Below, in pieces: positions 57,113 to 64,000 of a stretch of DNA of 64,000 nucleotides. Numbering within the stretch: position 1 is the stretch's first letter; every line of letters starts with the position of its first letter. The notes below the pieces were generated by a model, which searched no databases, was not told the origin of the DNA, and saw nothing but the letters and a program-made list of their open reading frames with translations. The position numbers and the translations under genes were made by a program. This DNA is from Isoptericola sp044389085 (GTDB lineage Bacteria > Actinomycetota > Actinomycetes > Actinomycetales > Cellulomonadaceae), in the NCBI RefSeq assembly GCF_044389085.1, contig NZ_JBIRXP010000001.1:434001-498000 (forward strand), read 5' to 3'.

Positions 57113-58218
57113 GCCCGTACTCCCTGCTCTTCAACGGCGTGTTCCGCCGCATGGACCCCGAGCGCGCGCACGAGCTCGCGTTCGGCGCGATCTCGCTGGC
57201 CGGGCGCGTCCCGGTCGTGCGGGACGTCGTCCAGGGCGCCCTCGCCCCGTACCTGGGCCGCGGCAGCGGCGGCCCGGGCAGCATCGAGGTGCTCGGCCGC
57301 ACCGTGCCCGCGCCGTTCGGCCTGGCGGGCGGGTTCGACAAGAACGCCCGCGCGATCCGCGGCCTGACGATGCTCGGCTTCGGGTTCGTGGAGATCGGCA
57401 CCGTCACCCCCCGGCCGCAGCCCGGCAACGAGACGCCGCGCATGTGGCGCGAGCTCGACGTGCGCGGCATCCGCAACCGCATGGGGTTCAACAACGAGGG
57501 GGCCGCCGCCGCGGCGGCCCGGCTGCGCGAGCTGCGCGCCACGCCCGCGGGCCGTGCCGTCGTCGTCGGCGCGAACATCGGCAAGAACAAGACGACGCCC
57601 GCCGAGGCCGCGGCCGACGACTACGCCGCCTGCGCGCGCGAGCTTGCCCCGTGGGCCGACTATCTCGTGGTGAACGTCTCGTCCCCGAACACCCCGGGGC
57701 TGCGCGACCTGCAGACCACGGCCGAGCTCCGCCCGATCCTCACGGCCGCGCGCACCGCGGCCGACGAGGCCACCGCCGCCGCGGGCACGCGCCGGGTGCC
57801 GCTGCTGGTGAAGATCGCCCCGGACCTCGCGGACGACGACGTCGACGCCGTGGCCGACCTGGTCACGGAGCTCGGCCTGGACGGCGTCGTCGCCGTGAAC
57901 ACGACCATCGGGCACGACCGCGGTCCGGGCGGGCTGTCGGGCCCACCGCTGCTCCGCCGCGGGCTCCAGGTCGTCGCGCGGCTGCGCGAGCGCCTCGGGC
58001 CAGACCCAGCGATCATCGGCGTCGGCGGCATCGCGAGCGCCGACGACGTGCGCGCCTACCTGCGGGCGGGGGCCGACCTCACGCAGGGCTACACCTCGTT
58101 CATCTACTCCGGGCCGTTCTGGCCGTCGCGCGTCAACCGCGCGCTGACGCGCACGCGCGGGTCGGTCGCGGCCGGCAGCATCGACCGCGGGGACGGCGCC
58201 TCCGGGAGCGCAGCATGA
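57109..58218 (+). CDS. pyrD: Dihydroorotate dehydrogenase (quinone), class 2
   Basis: 369 residues. Oxidises dihydroorotate to orotate in pyrimidine synthesis and passes electrons to quinone. The N-terminal ~40 residues form the membrane-associating helices of class 2 enzymes. FMN and substrate motifs: G-L-A-G-G-F-D-K-N, R-M-G-F-N-N-E-G, catalytic Ser in N-V-S-S-P-N-T-P-G-L-R, V-K-I-A-P-D-L and G-V-G-G-I. Coupled by ATGA overlaps to both neighbours. Confidence 0.96.
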   Translation: MSPYSLLFNGVFRRMDPERAHELAFGAISLAGRVPVVRDVVQGALAPYLGRGSGGPGSIEVLGRTVPAPFGLAGGFDKNARAIRGLTMLGFGFVEIGTVTPRPQPGNETPRMWRELDVRGIRNRMGFNNEGAAAAAARLRELRATPAGRAVVVGANIGKNKTTPAEAAADDYAACARELAPWADYLVVNVSSPNTPGLRDLQTTAELRPILTAARTAADEATAAAGTRRVPLLVKIAPDLADDDVDAVADLVTELGLDGVVAVNTTIGHDRGPGGLSGPPLLRRGLQVVARLRERLGPDPAIIGVGGIASADDVRAYLRAGADLTQGYTSFIYSGPFWPSRVNRALTRTRGSVAAGSIDRGDGASGSAA

Positions 58219-58421
58219 TCCGGCCGCGGTGGGAGTGGGCGCTGGACGACGCCGACGGCCGTGCGCTGAGCGTGCCGAGCCCGGTCTTCACGACGCAGTA
58301 CGACGCGGAGCAGTGGCTCGGGGAGCACTGGCGGGAGCTGGCGGCCGCAGGCGCGACCCTGGCCCGCCTGCTGCACGACGGCTCGCAGGCGACGCCGGGC
58401 GTGGTGCTGCCGTCGGTCTGA
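58215..58421 (+). CDS. Small conserved protein downstream of pyrD
   Basis: 68 residues, M-I-R-P-R-W-E-W-A-L-D-D-A-D-G, then F-T-T-Q-Y-D-A-E-Q-W-L-G and L-L-H-D-G. I recall similar short soluble proteins behind pyrD in other actinobacteria; no function assigned. ATGA overlap with pyrD guarantees co-translation. Converges with the MocR gene 21 bp away. Confidence 0.75.
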   Translation: MIRPRWEWALDDADGRALSVPSPVFTTQYDAEQWLGEHWRELAAAGATLARLLHDGSQATPGVVLPSV

Positions 58422-58442
58422 CGGCGAGCGCGGCGCCGGCGC

Positions 58443-59915
58443 TCAGGCGCCCGGTGCCACCTGCGCCCAGGCCCGGGCGAGCCGGGGCACGGCGGAGGCG
58501 AGCTGGTCCGGCTCGCGCGTGAAGGTCAGCCGCACGCGGTCGCGCGACGACCGGTCCGGGGTGAACGCCGGCCCGGGCGTGACCAGGACGCCGTGGCGCA
58601 CGGCGGCGGCGGCCAGCGCCTGGGCGAGGGGACGCCCCAGGTCGGCCCAGAGACACAGCCCGCCCCCCGGCACGGGCACCCGCCAGCCCGGCAGGGCGTC
58701 GCGGACCAGGTCGACGAGCAGGTCGCGCCGCGCCCGGAGCTCCGCGACACGGCCCGGCAGGATCGCGTCGGCGCGGCGCAGCAGCTCGACGACGGCGAGC
58801 TGCTCGAGCACCGGCGTCGCGATGTCGGCCGACTCGCGCACGCGCGCCAGGCGGCGCACCACCTGCGGGTCGGCGCGGACCCAGCCGACGCGGACGCCGC
58901 CCCAGAACGACTTCGACGCCGACCCGATCGTCACGACGTGCGGGGACGTGCCGTCGCCCGCGAACGGCTCCGGCACGCGCGCGCCCGGGTCGAGGGCGAG
59001 GTCGGTGAGGGTCTCGTCGCCCACGATCGTCGTGCCCGTGCGGTCGGCGAGGTCGCGCACCGCCGCCCGCGCCTCGGCGGACATCGTGGCACCGGTGGGG
59101 TTGTGGAAGTCCGGGACGAGGTAGACGAGCCGGGGCCGGGCGCGTCGCACCGCCGAGGCGAGCGTCTCGACGTCGCCGACGGGCACCCCGATCACGCGCC
59201 CGCCGAGCCGTCGTGCCGGCTCGAGCGCGTGGAAGTACGTGGGCGACTCGACGACGGCGGTCTCGCCGCGCCCGACGAACGCCGTGGTGAGCACGGAGAT
59301 CGCCTGCTGCGCGCCGGTGGTGACGAGGATCTGCTCCGGCGTGGTCGGCACGCCGCGCGCCGTGTAGCGGTCGGCGATCGCCGCGCGCAGCACCTCCAGC
59401 CCCAGGTGGGCGTAGCCGCCGGTGGCGAGGTAGCCGGGCAGCACCTCGAGGGCTGCGAGGTAGGCGTCGTGCAGGGCGGAGGTGGCCGACGGGGTCGCCT
59501 GGGCGAGATCGACGGGAGTGCCGTCCGGCTCGTCGCCGGCCGGGTCCGCGGGGGCGTCGCCCGCCGCGACGACGGGGACGCTCCCGTGCACCGGGCCGGC
59601 GCCGCGCGGCAGCGTGGTGACCGTGCCGGACCCGACGCGGCTGGCGAGGAAGCCGAGCTCGCGCAGGCGGGCGTAGGCGCCGGACGTCGTGGTGCGCGAG
59701 ACCGCCAGGGCCGTCGCGAGCTCCCGCTCGCTGGGGATCCGGGTGAGCGGGGGGAGGTTGCCGGAGAGCACCGCGGCGCGCAGGGCGTCGGCCAGCGCGA
59801 GGTAGGCGGGCCCGCCGGCGCGCCAGTCGCCGAGGAGCCGTGCCGTGGCCGCGGGGGAGAGCTGCCGGACGGCGGGCGGCGCGGCGGACGCGGGGGAGGG
59901 GGAGGCGACGGTCAC
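58443..59915 (-). CDS. MocR-type regulator (GntR HTH fused to PLP aminotransferase-like domain)
   Basis: 490 residues. N-terminal GntR winged helix (~35-100: R-I-P-S-E-R-E-L-A-T-A-L-A-V-S-R-T-T style), then a fold-type I aminotransferase domain with the PLP Lys in S-A-S-K-S-F-W. GTG 59915 follows CACAGT by 6 nt (leaderless). Divergent from a YczE-like membrane protein gene, the known YczR/YczE arrangement, so that gene is the likely target. Confidence 0.9.
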   Translation of the reverse strand: MTVASPSPASAAPPAVRQLSPAATARLLGDWRAGGPAYLALADALRAAVLSGNLPPLTRIPSERELATALAVSRTTTSGAYARLRELGFLASRVGSGTVTTLPRGAGPVHGSVPVVAAGDAPADPAGDEPDGTPVDLAQATPSATSALHDAYLAALEVLPGYLATGGYAHLGLEVLRAAIADRYTARGVPTTPEQILVTTGAQQAISVLTTAFVGRGETAVVESPTYFHALEPARRLGGRVIGVPVGDVETLASAVRRARPRLVYLVPDFHNPTGATMSAEARAAVRDLADRTGTTIVGDETLTDLALDPGARVPEPFAGDGTSPHVVTIGSASKSFWGGVRVGWVRADPQVVRRLARVRESADIATPVLEQLAVVELLRRADAILPGRVAELRARRDLLVDLVRDALPGWRVPVPGGGLCLWADLGRPLAQALAAAAVRHGVLVTPGPAFTPDRSSRDRVRLTFTREPDQLASAVPRLARAWAQVAPGA

Positions 59916-59929
59916 GGGGCCACTGTGGC

Positions 59930-59950
59930 TTGAATGGATATGGATTGCAA
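59930..59950. promoter_or_regulatory. Candidate MocR operator
   Basis: TTGAATGGATATGGATTGCAA combines a direct repeat (ATGGAT twice, 59934-59945) with partly inverted ends (TTGAAT/ATTGCAA). It abuts the regulator's -10 and lies between the divergent genes. MocR proteins often bind direct-repeat sites. Confidence 0.45.
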
Positions 59951-59976
59951 GGCCATTGGTGCCCGAAGGTGGGACC

Positions 59977-60903
59977 ATGAGCACGACACGCGCCTCCGTC
60001 CGCCGCACGCCCCGCCGCCTCCACCGCCGTCCCTCGCGGACGGCGCCGCCGCGCCGCCGGGTCGTGCCGGTCCTGCCGAGCACCGGCCCGGCCGCCCGCC
60101 CGGCCTCGTCCCGGGGTGGTGCGCCCCGCACCCCGGCGGACGCCGCTGCAGGCACGGCGGCGGAGCCGCGGGCGGCGTCGATGGCGCCCGTCCGTCGCGG
60201 GGTCCAGCTGGTCGTCGGGCTGCTCGCCTTCGCGTGGTCGATGGCGATGGTGCTGCACGCGGGTCAGGGTGCGATGCCCTGGGACGTGCTGAACCAGGGC
60301 ATCGTGCGCAGCACCGGGCTCGGGTTCGGAGCCGTCGTCGCGCTGTCGTCGGTGCTCGTGCTGCTCCTCTGGCTGCCGCTGCGGCAGCGGCCCGGGATCG
60401 GCACCGTCGCGAACGTCACGGTCCTCAGCCTGGCGATCGGGCCGAGCCTGGCCGCCATGGCGTGGCTCGCGCCCGACCCGGGGCCGGTCGCGCGTGTCGC
60501 GCTCGCCGTCGGCGGCATCGTCCTGAACGGCGTCGCCACCGCCACCTACATCGGCGTGCGCCTCGGGCCCGGCCCCCGCGACGGCCTCATGACAGGGCTG
60601 GTGCGCCGCACCGGCTGGTCCGTGCGCCTCGTGCGCACCGGCATCGAGGTGGCGGTGGTGCTCGTCGGCGTCCTGCTCGGCGGGACGTTCGGCTGGGCGA
60701 CGATCGCCTACGCGCTGGGCGTGGGCCCCGTGGTCCAGGCCACCGTGCGCTGGCGGTGGCTGGTGCCGACGGGCCTCACGGAGTCGGCCGGCCCCGTGGC
60801 GCGCACCTCGGACCCGTCACCGGCGGGCGCGGACGTCGCACGGCGCGGTCGCGAGATCTCCCGCGCCCTGGACGTCATCGCCCGGGAGCACCGCGACCGC
60901 TGA
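59977..60903 (+). CDS. YczE/YyaS-like membrane protein
   Basis: 308 residues. A ~70-residue Arg/Pro-rich N-terminus precedes five hydrophobic helices (~75-98, ~110-130, ~145-163, ~170-190, ~215-255). The G-Q-G-A-M-P-W-D-V-L-N-Q-G segment after helix 1 is typical of YczE family proteins. AAGGTGGG ~5 nt before ATG 59977; ATG 60181 would remove the basic extension. Function of YczE unknown; paired with the divergent MocR. Confidence 0.83.
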   Translation: MSTTRASVRRTPRRLHRRPSRTAPPRRRVVPVLPSTGPAARPASSRGGAPRTPADAAAGTAAEPRAASMAPVRRGVQLVVGLLAFAWSMAMVLHAGQGAMPWDVLNQGIVRSTGLGFGAVVALSSVLVLLLWLPLRQRPGIGTVANVTVLSLAIGPSLAAMAWLAPDPGPVARVALAVGGIVLNGVATATYIGVRLGPGPRDGLMTGLVRRTGWSVRLVRTGIEVAVVLVGVLLGGTFGWATIAYALGVGPVVQATVRWRWLVPTGLTESAGPVARTSDPSPAGADVARRGREISRALDVIAREHRDR

Positions 60904-60914
60904 CCTCCATTCAC

Positions 60915-60962
60915 CAAGTGATCCGTCGCGCTATGCCCCGTCATGGCGCGACGGATCGCTTG
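60915..60962. terminator. Long hairpin terminator (21-bp stem)
   Basis: CAAGTGATCCGTCGCGC (60915-60931) pairs with 60946-60962 with one G-U pair; inner pairing extends to a CCCCGT loop. Lies between the convergent YczE-like and GNAT genes and runs into the last codons of the GNAT gene. Confidence 0.75.
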
Positions 60963-61408
60963 GCGGAAGGCACGGTGCGGCGGTAGAAGGTGGCGGAGCC
61001 GTCGTAGCCGAGGGCCTCGTAGAAGGGACCGGCCCGCCGGCTGGCCAGGGAGACGTACGCAGCGCCGCGGGACACGGCCCACCGCTCGGCGTGGTCCATC
61101 AGCGCGGCGCCGAGCCCGCGGCCGCGGTGCGCCGGGTCGACCATGACCTCCTCCACCCAGCAGACCGGGCCGTTCGCGAGGAACGTCAGGTGCGTGCTCG
61201 CGAGGAGATAGCCGAGCGGCACGTCGGTCGCCGGCTCCGGGACGACGGCGAGCAGGGTGTCGTCACGACCGAGCAGCGCAGGGAGCGCGACGTCGAACGC
61301 GTCGCGCCGCGGCTGGAAGCTCGTCGCGAAGTCCCGGGCGAGCGGCCACAGGGCGTCGGCGTCGTCGTGCCGGGCGGGCCGGACGGTGGCGGTGTCGCGA
61401 CGGGGCAT
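60941..61408 (-). CDS. GNAT family N-acetyltransferase
   Basis: 155 residues. Acetyl-CoA-binding motif A V-M-V-D-P-A-H-R-G-R-G-L-G-A-A-L (~90-105) and the C-terminal F-Y-E-A-L-G-Y motif are intact. Substrate unknown. TACGGT ends 6 nt before the ATG (leaderless). Its last seven codons overlap the terminator hairpin at 60915-60962. Confidence 0.87.
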   Translation of the reverse strand: MPRRDTATVRPARHDDADALWPLARDFATSFQPRRDAFDVALPALLGRDDTLLAVVPEPATDVPLGYLLASTHLTFLANGPVCWVEEVMVDPAHRGRGLGAALMDHAERWAVSRGAAYVSLASRRAGPFYEALGYDGSATFYRRTVPSAKRSVAP

Positions 61409-61422
61409 GGCGGCACCGTAGC

Positions 61423-61481
61423 GCCGACGTCGCGGTGGATCGTCGTCCCGTCTCAGGACGAGGACCCACCGCGACGTCGGC
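61423..61481. repeat. Long imperfect palindrome / terminator of the aldo-keto reductase gene
   Basis: 26-nt arms 61423-61448 and 61456-61481 pair with two mismatches around a CGTCTCA loop. It directly follows the aldo/keto reductase stop (same strand) and abuts the GNAT gene's -10, so it may end one transcript and influence the next promoter. Confidence 0.7.
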
Positions 61482-61489
61482 GACGTCGG

Positions 61490-62503
61490 TCAGGCCACGC
61501 GGGACTTCGGCGCGTTCTCGGCGGTCTTCGCCGGGTCGCGCTCGACGACGTCGCCCAGGACGTCGTCGATGCGGGCCATGAGCTCGGCCGGGATGGTCAC
61601 GCCCGAGGCCTTGACGTTCTCGGCGACCTGCTCCGGCCGGGAGGCGCCCACGAGGGCAGCGGCGACGTTGTCGTTCTGCAGCACCCACGCGACGGCGAGC
61701 TGCGCCATCGACAGGCCGAGCTCGTCGGCGACGGGACGCAGGTTCTGCACGCGGGTGAGCACGTCCTCGTCGAGGAAGCGGCGGATGCTCGATGCGCCGC
61801 CCTTCTCGTCCGTGGCGCGGGAGCCCGCGGGCAGCGGCTGCCCGGGCACGTACTTGCCGGACAGCACGCCCTGCGCCATCGGCGACCACACGATCTGCGA
61901 CAGCCCGCACTCCTTCGAGGCGGGGACGACCTCGTCCTCGATGACCCGCCACAGCATCGAGTACTGCGGCTGGGAGGAGATGAGCTGGAAGCCGAGCTCC
62001 TTCGCCAGGGCCGCCCCCGCGCGGATCTGGTCCGCGGTCCACTCGGAGACCCCGATGTACAGGGCCTTGCCCTGGCGCACGATGTCGGCGAACGCCTGCA
62101 TCGTCTCCTCGAGCGGCGTCTCGGTGTCGTAGCGGTGCGCCTGGTACAGGTCGACGTAGTCCGTGCCGAGGCGCTGGAGGGAGCCGTTGATCGACTCCAT
62201 GACGTGCTTGCGCGACAGGCCCGTGTCGTTGGGGCCGCCCGGGCCCGTCGGCCAGTACACCTTGGTGAAGATCTCGAGCGACTCGCGCCGCTCGCCCGCC
62301 AGCGCGTCGCCGAGCACCTGCTCGGCCGTGGTGTTCGCGTAGACGTCCGCGGTGTCGAACGTGGTGATGCCGGCGTCGAGCGCGGCGCGCACGCACTTCG
62401 TGGCGACGTCGTTCTCCACCTGCGAGCCGTGGGTGAGCCAGTTGCCGTAGGTGATCTCGGAGATCTTCAGACCGCTGTTGCCGAGGTACCGGTAGTTGAC
62501 CAT
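61490..62503 (-). CDS. Aldo/keto reductase
   Basis: 337 residues, NADPH-dependent carbonyl reductase with a TIM-barrel fold. Catalytic tetrad D50, Y55, K81 and H123 all visible (F-D-T-A-D-V-Y, F-T-K-V, Q-A-H-R-Y-D). NADP-binding S-P-M-A-Q-G-V-L-S-G-K and G-A-S-R-P-E-Q motifs place it near Kv-beta/YghZ-type reductases. TAGGGT ends 6 nt before the ATG (leaderless). Single-gene transcript. Confidence 0.94.
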   Translation of the reverse strand: MVNYRYLGNSGLKISEITYGNWLTHGSQVENDVATKCVRAALDAGITTFDTADVYANTTAEQVLGDALAGERRESLEIFTKVYWPTGPGGPNDTGLSRKHVMESINGSLQRLGTDYVDLYQAHRYDTETPLEETMQAFADIVRQGKALYIGVSEWTADQIRAGAALAKELGFQLISSQPQYSMLWRVIEDEVVPASKECGLSQIVWSPMAQGVLSGKYVPGQPLPAGSRATDEKGGASSIRRFLDEDVLTRVQNLRPVADELGLSMAQLAVAWVLQNDNVAAALVGASRPEQVAENVKASGVTIPAELMARIDDVLGDVVERDPAKTAENAPKSRVA

Positions 62504-62537
62504 GCGCCCACCCTAGGCACGGACGACCGGTGCACGG

Positions 62538-63152
62538 TCACTCCGGCCAGACGCCGTGCTTCTTCGACGACGGCTTGGGCAGGCGCGAGCGGCGGATCTG
62601 GAACGCGCGCATCACGGCGTACATCATCGTGCCCTTGGGGACGTCGCCGAACTTGGCCCGCAGCCGCTTGCGGAGGCCGCGCCACAGCAGGAAGGCGTCG
62701 GCGATGGTGAGCAGCACGACGGCGTACAGCAGGATCAGGACGAGCCCTGCCAGCGTCACGTTGTTCATGACGAAGAAGTTCAGGACGATGAACACGAAGG
62801 CGACCGGCAGGAAGAACTCACCGAGGTTCCAGCGCGCGTCGACGTAGTCGCGCACGTAGCGCTTCAGCGGACCCTTGTCGCGGGGCGGCAGGTGGCGCTC
62901 GTCGCCGGTCTGCATCGCGCGGTACTCGATGTTGCGCTGCTCGCGCGCCTTCTCCCGTGCTGCCCGCGTCGCGGCCTTGCGGTCGTTCGGCACCAGCGGG
63001 CGCTTGTTCGCGGCCTCGGCCACGCTGCGCTTGGGCGTGGGGCGGCCCTTGCCGGACGGCGCGCCGGATTTCTCGAGCTCGGCGGCCGCGTCGACGGGGT
63101 CGGTGGAGTCGGGGGACGACGGCGTCGCGTCGGGCTTGTTGCGGGAGAACAC
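62538..63152 (-). CDS. DUF3043 family membrane protein
   Basis: 204 residues from GTG 63152, 6 nt after TACGCT. A ~95-residue charged cytoplasmic N-terminus (R-K-A-A-T-R-A-A-R-E-K-A-R) precedes the family's conserved R-Y-V-R-D-Y-V-D-A-R-W-N-L-G-E-F-F and two membrane helices (~118-137, ~143-162). A basic tail follows. The family is restricted to actinobacteria, function unknown. Divergent from the peptidase gene with only 39 bp between starts. Confidence 0.87.
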   Translation of the reverse strand: MFSRNKPDATPSSPDSTDPVDAAAELEKSGAPSGKGRPTPKRSVAEAANKRPLVPNDRKAATRAAREKAREQRNIEYRAMQTGDERHLPPRDKGPLKRYVRDYVDARWNLGEFFLPVAFVFIVLNFFVMNNVTLAGLVLILLYAVVLLTIADAFLLWRGLRKRLRAKFGDVPKGTMMYAVMRAFQIRRSRLPKPSSKKHGVWPE

Positions 63153-63191
63153 GCTCTCAGCGTAGTCGAGCGCGCGGGTAGCGTGAGCCGC

Positions 63192-64000
63192 GTGACCGAC
63201 ACCCACGCCACCTCCTCGAACGCCCCTGCCTCCGACGACGCCACCACCCTGCGCGCGCACGTCGAACGGCAGTTCCCCGCCCTGCAGGCCGACCTCGAGC
63301 GTCTCGTGCGCATCCCGAGCGTGTCCGCCGCGGCCTTCGACCAGGCGCACGTCGTCGCGAGCGCCGACGCCGTGGCCTCGCTGCTGCGCGAGGCCGGGCT
63401 GCCCGACGTGCGGATCCTGCGGTCGGACCGCCCCGACGGGACGCCCGGCGCGCCCGCCGTCGTCGCCCGCCGTCCCGCGTCCGAGGGCGCGCCCACCGTG
63501 CTGCTCTACGCCCACCACGACGTCCAGCCGCCCGGCGACGCCGCCGCCTGGGCGACGGACCCGTTCGAGCCGGTGCAGGTGGGCGACCGTCTCTACGGCC
63601 GCGGCGCGGCGGACGACAAGGCGGGCCTGGTGGCGCACGTCGGCGCCCTGCGCGCCCTCGCCGCGCTGGCCGAGGACTCGGGCGCCGACCTGCCCGTCGG
63701 CATCACCGTGTTCGTGGAGGGGGAGGAGGAGTCGGGCTCCCCGAGCTTCCGCCAGTTCCTCGCCGACCACCGCGACCTCCTCGCGGCGGACGTCATCGTC
63801 GTCGCCGACTCGACGAACTGGAAGGTCGGCGTACCGGCCCTCACCACCTCGCTGCGCGGCCTCGTCGACGGCGTCGTCGAGGTCGAGGCCCTGGCCCACG
63901 CGGTGCACTCGGGGATGTTCGGCGGCCCGGTGCTGGACGCCAACACGCTGCTGGCGCGGCTGATCGCCACGCTGCACGACGACGCGGGGAACGTCGCGGT
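63192..64000 (+). CDS. M20 family dipeptidase, N-terminal part (3' truncated by window)
   Basis: Open to the window end, 269 codons visible. M20 metallopeptidase signatures: Y-A-H-H-D-V-Q-P-P-G (metal His and Asp) at ~100, G-A-A-D-D-K-A-G (bridging Asp) at ~137, and V-E-G-E-E-E-S-G-S-P (catalytic and metal Glu) at ~175. These match the dipeptidase/carnosinase subgroup. GTG 63192 is 7 nt after TAGCGT (leaderless). C-terminal metal ligands lie outside the window. Confidence 0.92.
   Translation, partial: MTDTHATSSNAPASDDATTLRAHVERQFPALQADLERLVRIPSVSAAAFDQAHVVASADAVASLLREAGLPDVRILRSDRPDGTPGAPAVVARRPASEGAPTVLLYAHHDVQPPGDAAAWATDPFEPVQVGDRLYGRGAADDKAGLVAHVGALRALAALAEDSGADLPVGITVFVEGEEESGSPSFRQFLADHRDLLAADVIVVADSTNWKVGVPALTTSLRGLVDGVVEVEALAHAVHSGMFGGPVLDANTLLARLIATLHDDAGNVA

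Noticed and set aside
1..64000. tRNA genes, insertion sequences, prophage or integrase sites
   Set aside because: No tRNA T-loop/acceptor pattern, transposase, integrase or target-site duplication was found on either strand by reading; a tRNAscan or ISfinder search would settle it.

Overview
The window is about 64 kb of very GC-rich, gene-dense chromosome. The housekeeping gene pairs (glnA2-glnE, a separate glnA1, lipB-lipA, a Nif3/zinc-ribbon pair, polyphosphate glucokinase, a sucB with two lipoyl domains, DUF4191 and DUF3043 proteins, actinobacterial RNase P RNA) point to an actinobacterium, most likely order Micrococcales (Cellulomonas/Isoptericola/Cellulosimicrobium-like). The genus is inference. 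No phage, IS element, tRNA, rRNA or CRISPR was seen. Many genes appear to be transcribed leaderless: a TAnnnT-like -10 box ends 6-8 nt before the start codon. I used this to choose starts.

Layout. 1-5.0 kb: Nif3-like protein (cut by the window edge), zinc-ribbon protein, histidine phosphatase, TfoX-like protein, YaaA, a tautomerase, RNase P RNA and an alpha/beta hydrolase. 5.3-12.6 kb: a stress/signalling block with a P2-type cation ATPase (two frameshifts), an unusual RelA/SpoT-like-STAS fusion, tandem universal stress protein, NarL-type response regulator, histidine kinase and a stand-alone STAS protein. 12.6-21.3 kb: ppgK, a small SPOR-like protein, a hydrolase lacking its catalytic residues, panB, glnA2-glnE, and a DUF808 membrane protein behind a 23-codon upstream ORF.

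21.4-38.7 kb is a fatty-acid/acyl-CoA catabolism region: acyl-CoA ligase, tandem TetR, aldehyde dehydrogenase, a second TetR, then a leftward run (acyl-CoA dehydrogenase, thiolase, FadB-type protein, nitronate-monooxygenase-like protein). Divergent from that is a rightward operon: SDR, ACAD11-type dehydrogenase, APH-type kinase, EtfB, EtfA and a membrane cytochrome b. The dehydrogenase and kinase are the two halves of eukaryotic ACAD10/11 and resemble LvaC/LvaA of levulinate catabolism. A pathway for 4-hydroxyacyl-CoAs, with electrons passing through ETF to a dedicated cytochrome b, is therefore plausible. A 2-methylcitrate/citrate synthase follows.

39.9-48.8 kb: a small protein gene behind a clear SOS box, a 46-residue zinc-ribbon protein, glnA1 with a GlnR operator, RDD protein, DUF4191 protein, lipA, lipB, and a MarR regulator divergent from an MMPL exporter, with a perfect palindrome at the exporter start. 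48.9-58.4 kb: Gfo/Idh oxidoreductase, a membrane pseudokinase-like protein, sucB, small proteins, methyltransferase, pepA, and two membrane proteins translationally coupled to pyrD and a small conserved protein. 58.4-64 kb: a MocR-type regulator divergent from YczE-like membrane protein, GNAT acetyltransferase, aldo/keto reductase, DUF3043 protein and an M20 dipeptidase cut by the window end.
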